Shown here: positions 21,900-33,220 of the stretch, in pieces | Numbering within the stretch: the stretch's first letter is position 1 | How the letters are laid out: the number at the start of each line of letters is the position of its first letter | NCBI GenBank assembly: GCA_028751875.1 | Contig: CM054135.1 | Span: 2,013,236-2,077,235, forward strand | DNA from: Rapana venosa | Lineage: Eukaryota > Mollusca > Gastropoda > Neogastropoda > Muricidae | Direction: 5' to 3' | Length of the DNA: 64,000 nucleotides | Notes under the pieces: model-generated | Seen by the model: only the letters and a program-made list of their open reading frames with translations | What the model was told of the DNA's origin: nothing | Database searches by the model: none | Program-made: the position numbers and the translations under genes

Positions 21900-22062
21900 T
21901 AAAAGGTGTCATAACCTATAAGGTCGTAGGGAAGCGAGGCGTCAGAGGTCCTCACTTCTCTGGGCCCGCATATTGAGGGGGCGCCCATTCCTCTCCCTCG
22001 CTGCATTACCTTCCCTGCTCCCTAAATGGGGCGGTAACCCAATTACAGCTGGGTTAGTAGAG
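21900..22062 (-). mobile_element. SINE-C 3' half
   Basis: Contains cataacctataaggtcgtag, gagcgaggcgtcagag-type sequence, the ctgggcccgcatattgaggg block, and ttacagctgggtt. The tRNA/5S-like head is missing. Confidence 0.7.
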
Positions 22063-22302
22063 AGAGATAAAATAAAAAAATAAGTCAAAGATTTTAACCA
22101 ATGATTAAAATAAATGAGGAAATAGATCACTAGATACATAAAAACCTGAAACTGGGCCTACTATTTAGCTTGCTGATTATTGACTGACTGGCTGACTGAT
22201 GAACTAGCTGAGTGAGTGAGTGATGTGACGGCTAACCGACTGGCTTAATGTTTATAAAAACCAATTGTTTAGTTTGAAAACCATCTACCAAAACACACCG
22301 TG

Positions 22303-22705
22303 CATTGGTGGATCGGTGGTCTAAGATAAACGCGCCTGTCTTGAAAGCGAAAAAGTCCGGGTCGGAAATAGTGTGCGGTGGTTCGAAATCCCGTTTGGAC
22401 CCGAACCTTTTCCCCCATCCATTAGATCATTCGTGGTGGTCTGGCGCAGCCTTTCGGAATGAGACGATAAACGAGGTTCCCGGGTCTTTGCACATAATTA
22501 TTTAGCGCACGTTAAAAAGACCACGCAACAAGAGAGTAGTCCCTGGCAAAATTCTGTGGAAGAAGCCACTCTGATAGGGAAAACAAATACTGTGCAACAG
22601 GAAAAAAAATGGGTGGCGTGCTCTTGTGGCGACGTCTCTCCCGGGGTGAGAGCAGCCCGAATTTCACGCAGAGATGAGAAATCTGTCGTGGAGTAAATTG
22701 TATCA
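22303..22705 (+). mobile_element. SINE-A, nearly full length
   Basis: Begins ggtggatcggtggtctaa with acgcgcctgtcttgaaagcg (box-A region), then gtgcggtggttcgaaatccc (box-B region). The body ccatccattagatcattcg leads to the 3' module gggtggcgtgctcttgtggc and gcagcccgaatttcacgc. Confidence 0.85.
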
Positions 22706-23000
22706 ATTTTTAAAAAATGTTTTGAGCAACAACAAGGCTTTGAAGATGGTATGTGTGAATGTCGGGTGCTCTTCTGGAGATATGCGTTTCCATAGAGCAG
22801 CGCTGCCCATAAACTTTTGGTCCGAGGAGATTGATGATCTTCAGTTTACGTCTATTCACAATTTAAGTGATTTAGCGGGAAAAAGTAATATACAAGGAAT
22901 GCAAAACAATAACAAAAAGTGGAAATAACCGTACTTAAAAACTAACTTTAAGCATACTACAAAAACTGAAATTATCGGACTTCTTATTCAATCCTACACT
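22706..23000. other. Non-repetitive sequence, no gene assigned
   Basis: A plus-strand frame of about 85 codons (to 22928) encodes KMVCVNVGCSSGDMRFHRA and continues without a motif that I recognise. It may be antisense to the retroelement remnant that follows. Confidence 0.25.
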
Positions 23001-23450
23001 ATGTTCCAACAGTAACGATGGTTTCAGTCAAATCTGATCCCAGTGATCAAACTTGGTTTTTATATCAGGTAAAAATGCTTTTAAATGTCCACAATCAAAA
23101 ATAACATCGATATTGGTAATCTTTCCCCACAAATACAGTTTTCATCTTTCTGTACTTATGTCCTGAAAGAATATAGTTTAATCTGTACCATAAGGGATAT
23201 AACACATTTCTACGATTTACCAACCCAGAATTTGTTAGAAAATGAAGCATTCGAAAAATCTATCACATTGCTTTTGTACAGCCATTATAAAGACAATAGC
23301 CAGAATTCATTATATTTCTTTCTGAAGTGCTTCCGCAAGCGTTTTGTAGCAAGCTGTATCCCTCATGAGAGATAAGGCAACGTTTATTTCTCAAGACTAT
23401 TTTATTTCTCGCTCCATATTTTGCAAGCTGTTCAAACTTTTTCATTAAAA
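23000..23450 (-). pseudogene. Possible C-terminus of a decayed retroelement polyprotein
   Basis: On the minus strand, frames read KDENCICG (about 23143-23120) and, after a one-base shift, DVIFDCGHLKAFLPDIKTKF (about 23110-23050). A CxC..C..H arrangement at that spacing is the look of the cysteine/histidine cluster near the end of many LINE proteins. Upstream (23445-23270) is a Lys/Arg-rich stretch LAKYGARNKIVLRNKR. There are stops in every frame. No polymerase motif is present, so assignment is tentative. Confidence 0.3.
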
Positions 23451-23589
23451 AAGATACCAGTGTGTGAGGGAACCCAACAGAAGTAACAGTACTACCTCTT
23501 TAAAATCAAAAAGTTGTACCAGATTGCCTGATTTCAATTATTAGGTCTTTTCATACTTTAAAAAGTTGAATTAGAATTTTTTAAAGCAG

Positions 23590-23892
23590 GTAAAACACCG
23601 GATTGTCCTAGGAGACATTGTCCATGGTCCTAGGTAGAGACGCCTGTGGAGGTCGCCAGCTTGGTTGTTAGGGCGACTCAGTCTGGCTCCGCGACTGAGT
23701 TAATATCGTCGTTAGTATGGGGAGTTAGTAGGTGGGTGTCTCCTGCCCTATGATAGCTCAGAACAGGGCACCAATGAAACACGAACCAAAGTGACCCGGC
23801 CGCAGTGCAGGGGCCCATCTGTTTGGGTGGCCCCCCCGCGGCGACCCTGCTATTGATATTGGTCTCCTGTGGACTTCCGAGCCCTTGGGGCT
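23590..23892. other. Unclassified, possibly a SINE body
   Basis: GC-richer sequence with ggtcctaggtagagacgcct and gcgactcagtctggctccgc. It ends against an AAT run, the usual junction with a SINE-B tail. It is single copy in this window. Confidence 0.3.
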
Positions 23893-24115
23893 AATAATAA
23901 TAATAATATAATAATAATAATAATAATAATCATAATAATAATGGTATGGAAGTTATATAGCGCTGAATCTTGTTAAAGCACAAATCAAAGCGCTCAAATG
24001 AAGATTTTTTTCTAAAATTTAAATTTTATGGCCGTGTGTATGCGGTTTTTAAAAAATTTTGTCATCTGTTCCCTCACCGGCCACACACAATGGCCTTTAT
24101 CTTTCGAACAGGGAT
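23893..24115 (-). mobile_element. SINE-B copy with ATT tail
   Basis: AAT run 23893-23941, then gtatggaagttatatagcgc, the central block and the body to cacacacaatggcctt. Confidence 0.7.
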
Positions 24116-24256
24116 GCTGCGATATAACGGACTCTGGGTGTGTGTGGCAGTGGCGGGGGAGGAGATTGAACTAAACTGCGTTGGACAACGGGCAGGAACT
24201 GTAACAGAAGACGAGCAGCAACGACAACAAACAAAAAGGGTTTGTGTATAATTATG

Positions 24257-24556
24257 CAGGGGACAAGATAGCTCAGTGGTGGAGCACTCGCTTTCCCCAG
24301 CCAAGTTAAGCAGCTGTCGAGCGTGGGTACCGTGGTATGGGGTGACCGTTTTGCGCGCTTTGGCATCAGTACAGTTCCCCCCAGTTCACCAGCTGTAAAA
24401 TGGGTACCTGCCCTCTTCAGGGTCAGGGAAGGTAAGCAGCGCGGGAAGAGGAGATGGGCGCCCCCGCCTCAATATGCTGGCCCTAGAGAAGTGAGTCTCT
24501 GACGCCCTCGCTCCCTACGACCTTTATAGGTTATGGGACTCCTTTACCTTTACCTA
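24257..24556 (+). mobile_element. SINE-C: chimeric tRNA-like / 5S rRNA-like SINE
   Basis: The head opens with gatagctcagtggtggagca, which looks like a tRNA box A. Next comes gccaagttaagcagc.g and then tatggggtgacc, which matches the 5S rRNA internal control region. A body follows (gtacagttcccccc, aaatgggtacctgccctc, agatgggcgcc, agaagtgag.tctctgacgc), then a short tail of CTTTAC units. Other copies are at 28988-29287, 47932-48200, 48222-48482, 60643-60912 and 60925-61195, with fragments at 9767 and 21900. Confidence 0.8.
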
Positions 24557-24930
24557 TATTATGAAGGCTACTCCCTTCTCAATGACCTGATACTCGGTTG
24601 CTGCTGTGCATGGTTGCATGTGGCAGATGCCGTTGCAGCCCTCCCGTGGCCGTGTTGGCCCGAGTCACTGGCCGCTGGCATAGACTGTCCCATATAGACA
24701 GTCAGCAACGTAGACTATTCGCACGCACGCACGCACGCCACGCCGCGCATACGTGCGCGCGCGACGCATCCGTACGTTTACGCAGACGCGCGCACACATC
24801 CATACGTTTAGCAGAGAGAGAGCGAGAGAGGAGAGAGAGCGAGAGAGAGAAGTGTGAGAGAGAGAGAGAGAGAGGGAGAGAAGAGGGAGAGAGAGAGAGA
24901 GAGAGAAGAGAGAGAGTGTGTCTGAGAGCT
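24557..24930. other. No gene; ACGC and GA simple sequence
   Basis: Ordinary sequence to 24720, ACGC/GCGC-rich 24722-24800, then GA repeat 24812-24920. Confidence 0.6.
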
Positions 24931-25334
24931 CACATTTATCGATCAAGAGTGGTCAGTAGATTTTGGAACGTATGTACTTACTTCAGCCATGAAGTTATTT
25001 GACAGACATCAAGTCAGAACTGTCGGTGTTTGTGTGTGTATGCGTCGTGCGTGCGTGACGTGCATGGCGAGCGTGACACGCGCACCGCCACGTAACACTC
25101 ACATATCTGGACTTTGTGTCTGTCTATTAACTTCATCGCTGAAGTATAGTCATACTTTCATAATCTACAGACCACTCTTGGACGGTTGGAATACTCAGAA
25201 CAAACGATTTTCTCTCTCTCTCGCTCTCTCTCTCTCTCTATATCTTCTCTCTCTCTCTCTATCTCTCTCTCTTCCTCTCTCTCTTCTCTCTGTGCAGTTT
25301 GCGTGGTTAGATTTTGTATATATGATTATGATTA
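24931..25334. other. No gene; includes TC repeat
   Basis: Ordinary sequence with GTGC-rich patches, then a TC microsatellite at 25208-25290. Confidence 0.5.
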
Positions 25335-26090
25335 AATCATCCACCCATAATCCACCTATCCATTCCATCCCAGAGCCACCACACACACACCCACACAGGC
25401 ACCATCCATCCATCCATCCGTCTGCCAAACCTACTCACCCATCCACCCATCGATCTATGCAGCCTTCCATCAACAGTGTACATAAACAACCCATCTACCC
25501 CCATACTCATCCATCCAATAAAAATGAGGTATTAATAAATCAATAAAACAACAACTCCCTACAAACTTTTGAGTATCAACAATTCAACCCACGAGCCAGC
25601 CAACCAACCTGGAAGCCAGCCTGATAACCAACCAACAACCCAACCAGTTAACCAGCCAACTGACCAGCCCAAAACAAAACCCAACCAGTTAACTTATCAA
25701 CCAACCAGCCAAATTACTCACCAACTAACCTGCCTACCTATCTACCAATCCACGAAACAACCTCATCAGTTATTTAATCATCCAGCAGATAAGTTAACGA
25801 ACCCACCAATCAATGTTTTTTTTGTTTGTTTTGTTTTTGTTTTATGTTTGTTGACAGCTTTCGGTCTCTTAAGACTATGGAGTTGCGCTCCAAGGTGTTA
25901 ATCCTGGTACAGCATCGGTTGTGGCTGGCCAGTCCGACATGGGTATGATAGTCCCTACCAACCAACCAACTTACTAACAAATCAACCAATAATGTAGCCA
26001 TCCAACCCACAAACCAAGTCACAAACCCACCCACCTACCCCACTCTCCAAACAACCAACTTAAAATCCTGCCAGGAAACCAGTTTTTACA
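25335..26090. repeat. CATC / CCAA tetranucleotide-rich region
   Basis: Positions 25365-25520 are CATC/CCAC-rich. Positions 25590-25800 and 25955-26045 are CCAA-rich. A non-simple block (about 25820-25950) interrupts. Frames rich in Pro, Thr and Gln are artefacts. Confidence 0.7.
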
Positions 26091-26460
26091 CCTCCCTCCC
26101 CCACCCCACCTCTCTCTCAACCTAACCAGTAAACACAGCGTTTAAGCAGACGACTTACAAAGCAACCAAAGCAACGCAGACGAGAAGATACATGGTTGAC
26201 TGTCCACCTTTCTCTCCTGAAACTAAACCTGAAATCTTCAGCTTTCAAAATCGCTTAGAGCAAACGATTGACAACAGAGCACTGTAGCTCTCTCGTTTTA
26301 TGTAGCACCGTTTGGAGGTCAACCCCCCATACTAGCCTAGTCTAGCTGAACACTTTGGTCTGGAATCGTAGACTTTTGACCCCTGTAACTTAGCTATCTT
26401 CTCTGATGTTGTACACGAAAGAAGACTTGAGTGAAGGTAGGGCAAAGGTTTGTGACGTAC
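26091..26460. other. No gene recognised
   Basis: Ordinary complexity sequence without matches to other parts of the window. Confidence 0.4.
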
Positions 26461-26497
26461 ACACACGCACACAAACAGACAGACAGACAGACAGAGA

Positions 26498-26545
<48 letters not shown>

Positions 26546-26669
26546 GGGGGGGGGGAGGGAGGGAGAGATTGAATATCTTAGCGAGGGCAATTGGATAAGA
26601 GAAAGGCTTCTTTACACCAGTCCCTCAAAAACACAAAAAACAAACAAGGGGGGGGGGGGGGGGGGGGGG

Positions 26670-26702
<33 letters not shown>

Positions 26703-26960
26703 TCTATATCTTCAAACTTTATTTTTCAAGGGTTACAAAAATAAGCATTCACATACTTTTTCTCATCCTGTCCTTACCTGATTAGAGACTATCAAAACAA
26801 ACAAAAACCACAGAAACAAAACAAACAACAAAAAACCCAAACAAACTCCAGAACCAAAACAAACCGAAACAAGAGAGAGAGAGAGAGAGAGAGATGAGAG
26901 AGGAGAGAGATGAGAGAGAGAGGAGATGAAGAGAGAGAGAGAGAGAGAGGCTTTGACCAA
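26461..26960. repeat. CAGA/GA and poly-G microsatellites
   Basis: CAGA then GA at 26470-26545, a G run 26647-26670, GA 26671-26702 and GA 26873-26950. Between them, aactttatttttcaagggtt (26715) resembles the tail motif seen at 17.6-18.1 kb. Confidence 0.8.
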
Positions 26961-27184
26961 TTTATGGTCACTGCCCAATGTGGCCTATTGACAGGGAGGG
27001 TTACACACGAATTTCTTTTGTAAATACAAATAAATACAAGAAAAATTACATGATGCATTTAGCGTAATGAAAAAAAACAACCCACCCCAAAAAGAGCTCT
27101 CTATGAACGGATACGACTTTTAAGCTCTGGCGAAAACTTTCAAACTAAACACAAAGTAATGTCAAGGATATTTTATCATCTATT

Positions 27185-27395
27185 ATTTTCTATCGAGGAT
27201 AAGGGAAAAAGCACTTATGTGCTGTTTTTACATATAGTCCCCGTGTGTATGCGGTTTTGTAAATGTTGTCATCTGTTTCCACCGGCACACAATGGCCTAC
27301 TCTTACGAAAAGCGGAACAGGATTTAACGTGTGCTCGCGCAAGATGCTCTGCGTGCGTTTGCACACGGGGCCTCGGTTTATAGTCTTATCCGAAA
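27185..27395 (-). mobile_element. SINE-B copy
   Basis: Contains tatcgaggataagggaaaaa, then the cccgtgtgtatgcggttttg and caccggcacacaatggccta body, to tagtcttatccgaa. The ATT tail is absent. Confidence 0.7.
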
Positions 27396-27438
27396 CAACA
27401 GGAACCAATAAACAATAACATAAATAACAAGAACATTG

Positions 27439-27440
<2 letters not shown>

Positions 27441-27528
<88 letters not shown>

Positions 27529-27540
27529 GACAGAGACAGG
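27441..27540. repeat. GA then CAGA microsatellite
   Basis: Pure GA to 27500 followed by CAGA units. Confidence 0.9.
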
Positions 27541-27659
27541 CAGGCAGACTAACTAATCGCGTCACCACTGAAACTTTCCCATTCAAGATCTTTCCCCTGG
27601 AGGTAACATCAGTACTGACTCCACTCCCCAAAAAGTCTTTCCGTTGAGACTATAATATA

Positions 27660-28252
27660 AACGGGCACGCTGAACATCTTGCGTACATGCTAACGTGTGC
27701 GCAAGATGTTCTGCGTGGGTTGCGTACACACAGGACCTTGGTTTACAATCTCATCCGAGGGAGTTTCAGGGGCTTTATCACAGTTCTTGATTAAACCATT
27801 GACGCTGGGGACAACAGCAAAGTGAGAGGCTGAATGACCAGTGGCTTTTCCACTCATGGAATTCCACTTTACAGCTTAGTCTTTAGTGATCGACTATGAC
27901 TCTCTGACTAGGAGGCTTGACTCGCACAGTCCTTATGAGCTGCAGCCCTGGGGGCTGGTTGGCCTTTGGAGAACATCTCCAACGCTGACTGTCCTTATGC
28001 CCGCTTGGCCGAGAGAGTGGGGATGTACTGTGGGCAAGGCATCTCCACTATAATCAAATTTCTGCCCAGTTTCCAAAACAGCAGCTGCCTCCTCTGCTGT
28101 TTTGGAGGTCATCATCGGACACGACAGACAAACATTCAGTACAGGAGTCGGCGCTGGTGTTTGATCTCCCCAGGGAAAAAGCCCTTCTAACGGGTGTCTC
28201 CAACCCCTACCGTCAGACCCCGACTCAATGCTCTAACCACTAAGCTATCCCC
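27660..28252 (-). mobile_element. SINE-B split by another repeat
   Basis: 27660-27800 is SINE-B body (cgcaagatgttctgcg, ctcatccgag). 28145-28252 is its head (agcccttctaacgggtgtct, ctctaaccactaagctatcc). Between them lies repeat I (27900-28140), so the younger element appears inserted in the older one. Confidence 0.55.
27900..28140. repeat. Interspersed repeat I, copy 1
   Basis: Shared features are tgcagccctgggggctggtt, ggcaaggcatctccactata and a cagcagctgcctcctctgct end. Further copies are at 49435-49645 and 62155-62372. The class is unknown. Confidence 0.6.
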
Positions 28253-28454
28253 CACCCCCAAGTGTGTTATCAAGTATACACGGTTGTAAATCGGTAAATG
28301 AGGCTCCTCACTTATTCATTCATTATACAGAATGGTTTTGTGTTAGCGCATTATGAACGGTTTAAATACCATAAGCAAGTAAGCAAGGGGGGGGGGGGGG
28401 GGGGGGGGGGGCGGAGGACTTAGAGACTAGCAGCACAGAATAGAAGCACATAAT
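28253..28454. other. No gene; contains a G run
   Basis: Ordinary sequence with a pure run of about 26 G at 28387-28412. Confidence 0.5.
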
Positions 28455-28690
28455 AATTTATGTTGCTGTTGTTGTGCGTTCCCCAGCTTAACACTCTATG
28501 GCTCACCGGAATGTGCACTCTGGCTCACTCATCCCACCTGGGAAATCACTGTCAGATTAAAAAAAATTGCACACTGAATGAGAAGTTTGCTGTGTGTGAC
28601 TGTTTTTTTTTAAAAAGTGCCTCGCCATATAGGCAGCCATACTCCGACTTTAGGGGAGAAGCACATAATTACGTTATACAGTGTTGATGG
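28455..28690 (+). repeat. Interspersed repeat H, copy 1
   Basis: Matches 41063-41245: gttgttgtgcgttccccag, cggaatgtgcactctggctc, actcatcccacctgggaaat and aaagtgcctcgccatatagg. It is probably a SINE body. No A/B boxes are seen. Confidence 0.55.
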
Positions 28691-28734
28691 TGTAATGTGA
28701 AGATGTCATACAGAAGAAAGAAAAAGCTAGGGGG

Positions 28735-28985
28735 AAGGGACGGGACAGCCTAGGCCTAGTGGTTAGTGCGTTGAGTTCGTGATCTGATTGCCCGGGGTTC
28801 GAGCCACCCATTCATGGAACGGAAAACAAAATTAAAAACAAACAAACAAGCCCAGCATGCACACTGGTATTGTGTTTAGACATCATCCCCGAAGTCGGAA
28901 TGCAGCTACCATTCATGGTGGGCAACATCACGGTGGCTTAAGGCCAAATCTGGCTATTGGTGAACTCTGGGACTGGAAAGGAAAG
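28735..28985 (+). mobile_element. SINE-G: tRNA-derived head
   Basis: cctagtggttagtgcgttga (box-A-like) and cccggggttcgagccaccc (box-B-like) lie at tRNA spacing. An A-rich linker and the gaagtcggaatgcagctacc body fragment follow. The 3' end abuts an inverted SINE-C. Confidence 0.5.
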
Positions 28986-28987
28986 GA

Positions 28988-29287
28988 GGTAAGGTAAAGG
29001 TAAAGGTGTCCCATAACCTTTAAGGTCGTAGGGGAGCGAGGCGTCAGAGACCTCACTTCTCTAGGGCCAGCATATTGAGGGCGGCGCCCATCTCCTCTCC
29101 CTCGCTGCTTTACCTTCCCTGACCCTAAAGAGGGCAGGTACCTATTTACAGCTGGGTGAACTGGGGGAACTGTACTGAAGCCAAGGCGCGCAAACGGTCA
29201 CCCATCCAAGTGGTAACCACGCTCAACGCTGCTTAACTTGGCCGGGGGAAAGCGAGTGCTCCGACCACTGAGCTACCCCGTCCCCTG
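28988..29287 (-). mobile_element. SINE-C, nearly full length
   Basis: This is the best copy of the family. On the minus strand: ggggacggggtagctcagtg, gtcggagcactcgctttccc, gccaagttaagcagcgttga, gtggttaccacttggatggg, tgaccgtttgcgcgcc, the body, and a tail of CTTTACC units. The central 45 bases are plainly 5S rRNA-like (TAAGCAGCG..GG..ACTTGGATGGG.GACCG). Confidence 0.85.
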
Positions 29288-29465
29288 GGACTGGAAACAA
29301 TGATAAAATCAAGACATGTAGACTAGACAGACACACGGAGGTTTAAGTAAGTGGCCTCTGGAGCAGTACTGGATTACGGAGCTTTTAATCGATGTCTGAT
29401 GTAATCACACGTGCTGACGTCAGTGAAGCTATTTGCTTATCGCTGGAGATCTGAAACGTCACCCA

Positions 29466-29512
29466 TGACGTGTGTGTGTGTGTGTGTGTGTGTTGGTTGG
29501 TTGGTTGGTTCT
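29466..29512. repeat. TG then GGTT microsatellite
   Basis: GT repeat followed by five GGTT units. Confidence 0.85.
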
Positions 29513-29639
29513 TCGGGTTAACGTCTTTCCACTTTTAAGTGATATTAGACGATAGAAAAAAAAAGTATTATGAAAAAATAGGGGAGGGTGGTTGGAGGAA
29601 AGAATGTATGAATGAGCATGAGTTGGAGTGCCTGCAAAG

Positions 29640-29676
29640 AGATTCGGATTCGGATTCGGATTCGGATTCGGATGTT
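29640..29676 (-). repeat. CCGAAT hexamer tail of the LINE
   Basis: Five to six tandem CCGAAT units (GGATTC on the plus strand) directly follow the element's last unique bases. Confidence 0.85.
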
Positions 29677-29799
29677 TATTCATTAGGCCATAGCCCATAA
29701 TGAAGGGGAAAGTGAACAAAAAACCAAATCATCAGAAACATTAAAAACAAACATACAATCAACAATATGATAATCATAATAATGAACTATGATGTTGCA

Positions 29800-32700
29800 A
29801 TTTCTCTCAGCTTGAAGGCTTTGTGAAGGAAGTGAGACAAGTTCCAAATATCGTTATGTCTTGCAGAGGACATCAGCAAAGTTAATTTGAACGTGCAAGA
29901 CTGTCGAAATATTTAGGTGAAATAAACTTATCTCTGAGCTCCTTAAGAAATGGACAGCACAGAACTAAATGTAACTCATCATCTTTACCACTTTTACAGA
30001 GAGGACATATCAAATCAATGTCATTACAATCTCTATATCGAAAGTGATGAGTGGCTAAACTTGAAATACCCAACCTAAACCTTGGGTCACTATTTTCAAA
30101 TGTCTGTCCATATCTGAAATCAAATACAGCTTCATCTCATGTGAGCTACAAAATAATCTATAAAAATCAAACCTCGTGCTATTTTTAACATGTTCACTCC
30201 ACTTCTGCCATCGGCAGTCACATAAACGTTGACGACAAATTCTTACAAATGCCGTTACTCTTCCCACACCTTGATTCATCCACCATCACCAAAGCCATAT
30301 TTATGGAAACAAATATGTACATCAGTCACCCAATTTTTCTTGCCCTTATTATCTAACTCAAATAGCATTTCATACGCTTTGAAGGGTAATCTTGATTCCC
30401 CATTTCCAAAATTTGAGCCAATAGCGTTATACATTGAACAGCTGAGTTAATGTTTATTGGGAATCTATTGGTTTCACCATATATAAGGTCGTTAGGTGTG
30501 CGCATGTCAACACCCAGAAAACTTTTTCAGAGCAAATAAAATGTACAGATTCACAGGCGATTGCAGCTTTATTCAATCCCCACAACTCGGAACCGTACTG
30601 TGCAACAGGCTGTATTGAGAGTCAATACCTTCAGAAACAGTTTTATCGACGAGTTGTTAAGTGTGGACAGTCTTTTCATTACACAAAATAAAGCATTTTT
30701 TGCTCTGCTAGCCAGATCCCTGAGACAAAACTAAGGCGAGTGGTAAAAATACTTCCAAATACTTGTACACATTAACAACAGGCATGGCATTACTATCATA
30801 GAACCCACCTCTCCCTAGCACTCGAAAAACCGCCTTTCCTAAACACAATGATGTTACTTTTCTTCAGGTTAACTTTCAACTGGAGCGAGGCAGCAGCACC
30901 ATGTAAAATATTCAACTGAACCTGCAAGCCTATAGCAGTCTCTGACAATAAAATAATGTCATCTGCAAGTAACAGAATAAACAGTTCAAATGCACTGCAA
31001 GGAATAGTGGCACCGTGTCTTCCTTTATCAATTATTTCTATTGCCAGTTCGTTTATAAAAGAGAAAACAAAACTGGACTGCATACATCCCCCTGCTTCAC
31101 CCCTGCCGTGCAGTTAATAACATCGGTCAGAGCGGCACCACACCTAACTCTACATTTTACATGCTCATACATGGCTTTAATACATGAATGTAATTTACCA
31201 TTTATACCATTCTTAGATAAAATAGGCCACAGCAAACTTCTATTTATAGATCAAGGCTTTCTCGAAATCAATAAAAGCCACATATAATTTACGGTTAAGG
31301 GAAAATTGTTTTTGCACTAGGGCTAACAATGTAAACATATGATCTATTGTTGAGTATCCTTTTTAAATCCAGCTTGAAAATCACTGTAATATCATTTTCT
31401 TTTACCCACTCTTGTATTCTACGATTAATAATTGTGCTGAACAGTTTACTACTGACATTGCTAAGGGAAATACCTCTATAGTTATTAGGATTTTAGTATC
31501 ACCTTTTTTATAAAGTGGCAACACAACTGATTCTGTCCATGCTTCTGGAAATAACCCATTGTCAAACAAAACATTAAAGAGCTTTGTGAAAAACCGCAAA
31601 ACCTGTTTCATTGTAGTTTTTATACACTTCACCAACAATGCCATCAGGCCCAGAAGCCTTGCGGTCTTTCAGTTTTCTTACTGCGAACAGTACTTCCTCT
31701 CTAGATATTGGACGATTAAAACAACTGTTACTTTCATACGTGTATTCCTCAATTACATTTTCATTGCTTACTTCCTTGTCTAGCAATGATTTAAAAATGC
31801 TGAAACCAGCTGTCAAGACTGATGTTATTTTTAGGCAAATTCTTTTTAATAGAAGCCTTGTGATAGTATCCCAAAATACTCTTTGATCATGTATAGAGTT
31901 TACAAGTTTATCTAACAATTGAGCATTAAACTCTTTCTCTTTCTTTCAACAGATATTTATATTCCCGTCTAACTCTTGTATATTCATTACGAACTTGTAC
32001 GTCTAAAGTACGTCGATATTTTTTCAATAATCTTCTCACATGTCTTCTGTTGTTAAAACATTCATTGTCAAACCAACCACCTGATCTTTTATGGTTATTT
32101 ACAGACACACATTTCGTCATACACTCGGCACACTCTTTTATAGATTCATTAAACATATCTAAAGCAGCATTAATGTCAAAGTCAATCAAATCAATTGCTG
32201 TATTAATTTTTTCGTGAACTATATCTGAAACATAGAGTATCTTTAAAGACAGTAGCATGCTCATTATTCCATACCATTTTCTTGAATGTTTGTGTACTGA
32301 CTAATTCACGAGTATTACAGAAGTTATTGCTTGGAAAGTTCACATTAAGCGTAAGAGGCATGTGATCAGAGTCTATTCGTTCAGATATGAGCAATTCACA
32401 CGTGTCACACACAGTAGAAAACAATTCATCAGAAAATAAAAAATAATCATTTACACTACTTCCAGAGTCTGATAGGTATGTATAGCAACCCTCACGGTCG
32501 CCGTTACATACACCATTTAAAATACTCAGACTTAAAGTTGTACACATATTCAATAACAGTTTTCCATAATTATTTAACTTAGAATCTTGTGAACATGCGA
32601 ACAGCACTGAGTGCCTGACTTTCGCATTGCATGTCAAAAACAGAATTTCCCATGTGATTTTGACCAATATTAGCCGTTCTACAATTCAAAATCTCCACAC

Positions 32701-33134
32701 AGGATGACATAAGCATCATACTTCAGTAAACAATCAATCAGACATTCTTCCAGTAACTGTATCCCATTGTCGATATCAAAATGAACGTAAAACGGAGATC
32801 CCTCTGGTGGAATGTAAGCACACACATAAAGCACATCTTTCAAAGTACCAAACAGTTGTTTATCAATAAGAAATACACAAAAATTAACATATGTCACTTC
32901 AATCATTTTTACAAATGGCATGAACTCATTTTTTATCAAACAAACCAAACCACCTGAACGCCTTCCTTGTTTAGTAAACTTAGTTGCAGGTTTACAAACA
33001 ACTGTAAAGCCAGTAAATATATTCGGCTCACAATATTCCACAAATGTCTCAACCAAACAAATAAAATCAAAGTTGCACACATACGAAACGAAATCATAAT
33101 CTTTGATTTTTGAAAGCAGACCATTAATATTCAT
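29800..33134 (-). pseudogene. LINE ORF2: APE endonuclease plus reverse transcriptase, frameshifted
   Basis: The frame opens at 33134 with MNINGLLSK. Endonuclease landmarks in order are CLVETF (catalytic Glu, about 33055), RSGGLVCLIK, CGDF (about 32685) and SDHMPL (about 32350). Reverse-transcriptase landmarks are ISREEVLFAVRKL and KASGPDGI (about 31650), PEAWTESVVLPLYKKGD, a motif-A VAFIDFEKA (about 31265), GVKQGDVCSPVLF (about 31095), LLADDIILLSE with the catalytic Asp pair (about 30965), and NLKKSNIIVFRKGG. A thumb-region YGSELWG follows (about 30585), and near the C-terminus is ICPLCKSGKDDELH. The summed length of about 1,100 residues fits an intact ORF2. Frames change near 32675, 32230, 31920, 31600, 31260 and several times after 30796, so it is not translatable as read. 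Confidence 0.85.
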
Positions 33135-33220
33135 GAAAGAAAAGAAAAAGGTCGTTTATTTACACATTCAGATGAATTATTTACACATGACCCCACATTT
33201 CATCATCTTGTACACAATCA

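Noticed and set aside
21027..21902. A 291-codon plus-strand frame
   Set aside because: It spans a SINE-B end, a TG repeat, repeat J and CA/TC microsatellites. Composition changes at each border.
23263..23445. Similarity of a Lys/Arg-rich frame to small Polinton-type proteins
   Set aside because: The resemblance is only to a general L..K..K(R) pattern. No capsid, polymerase or integrase sequence is nearby.
28735..29287. Functional tRNA or 5S rRNA genes
   Set aside because: Box A/B and 5S-like control sequences are present, but acceptor stems and the 5S 5' half are missing and the same sequences recur with SINE bodies attached.
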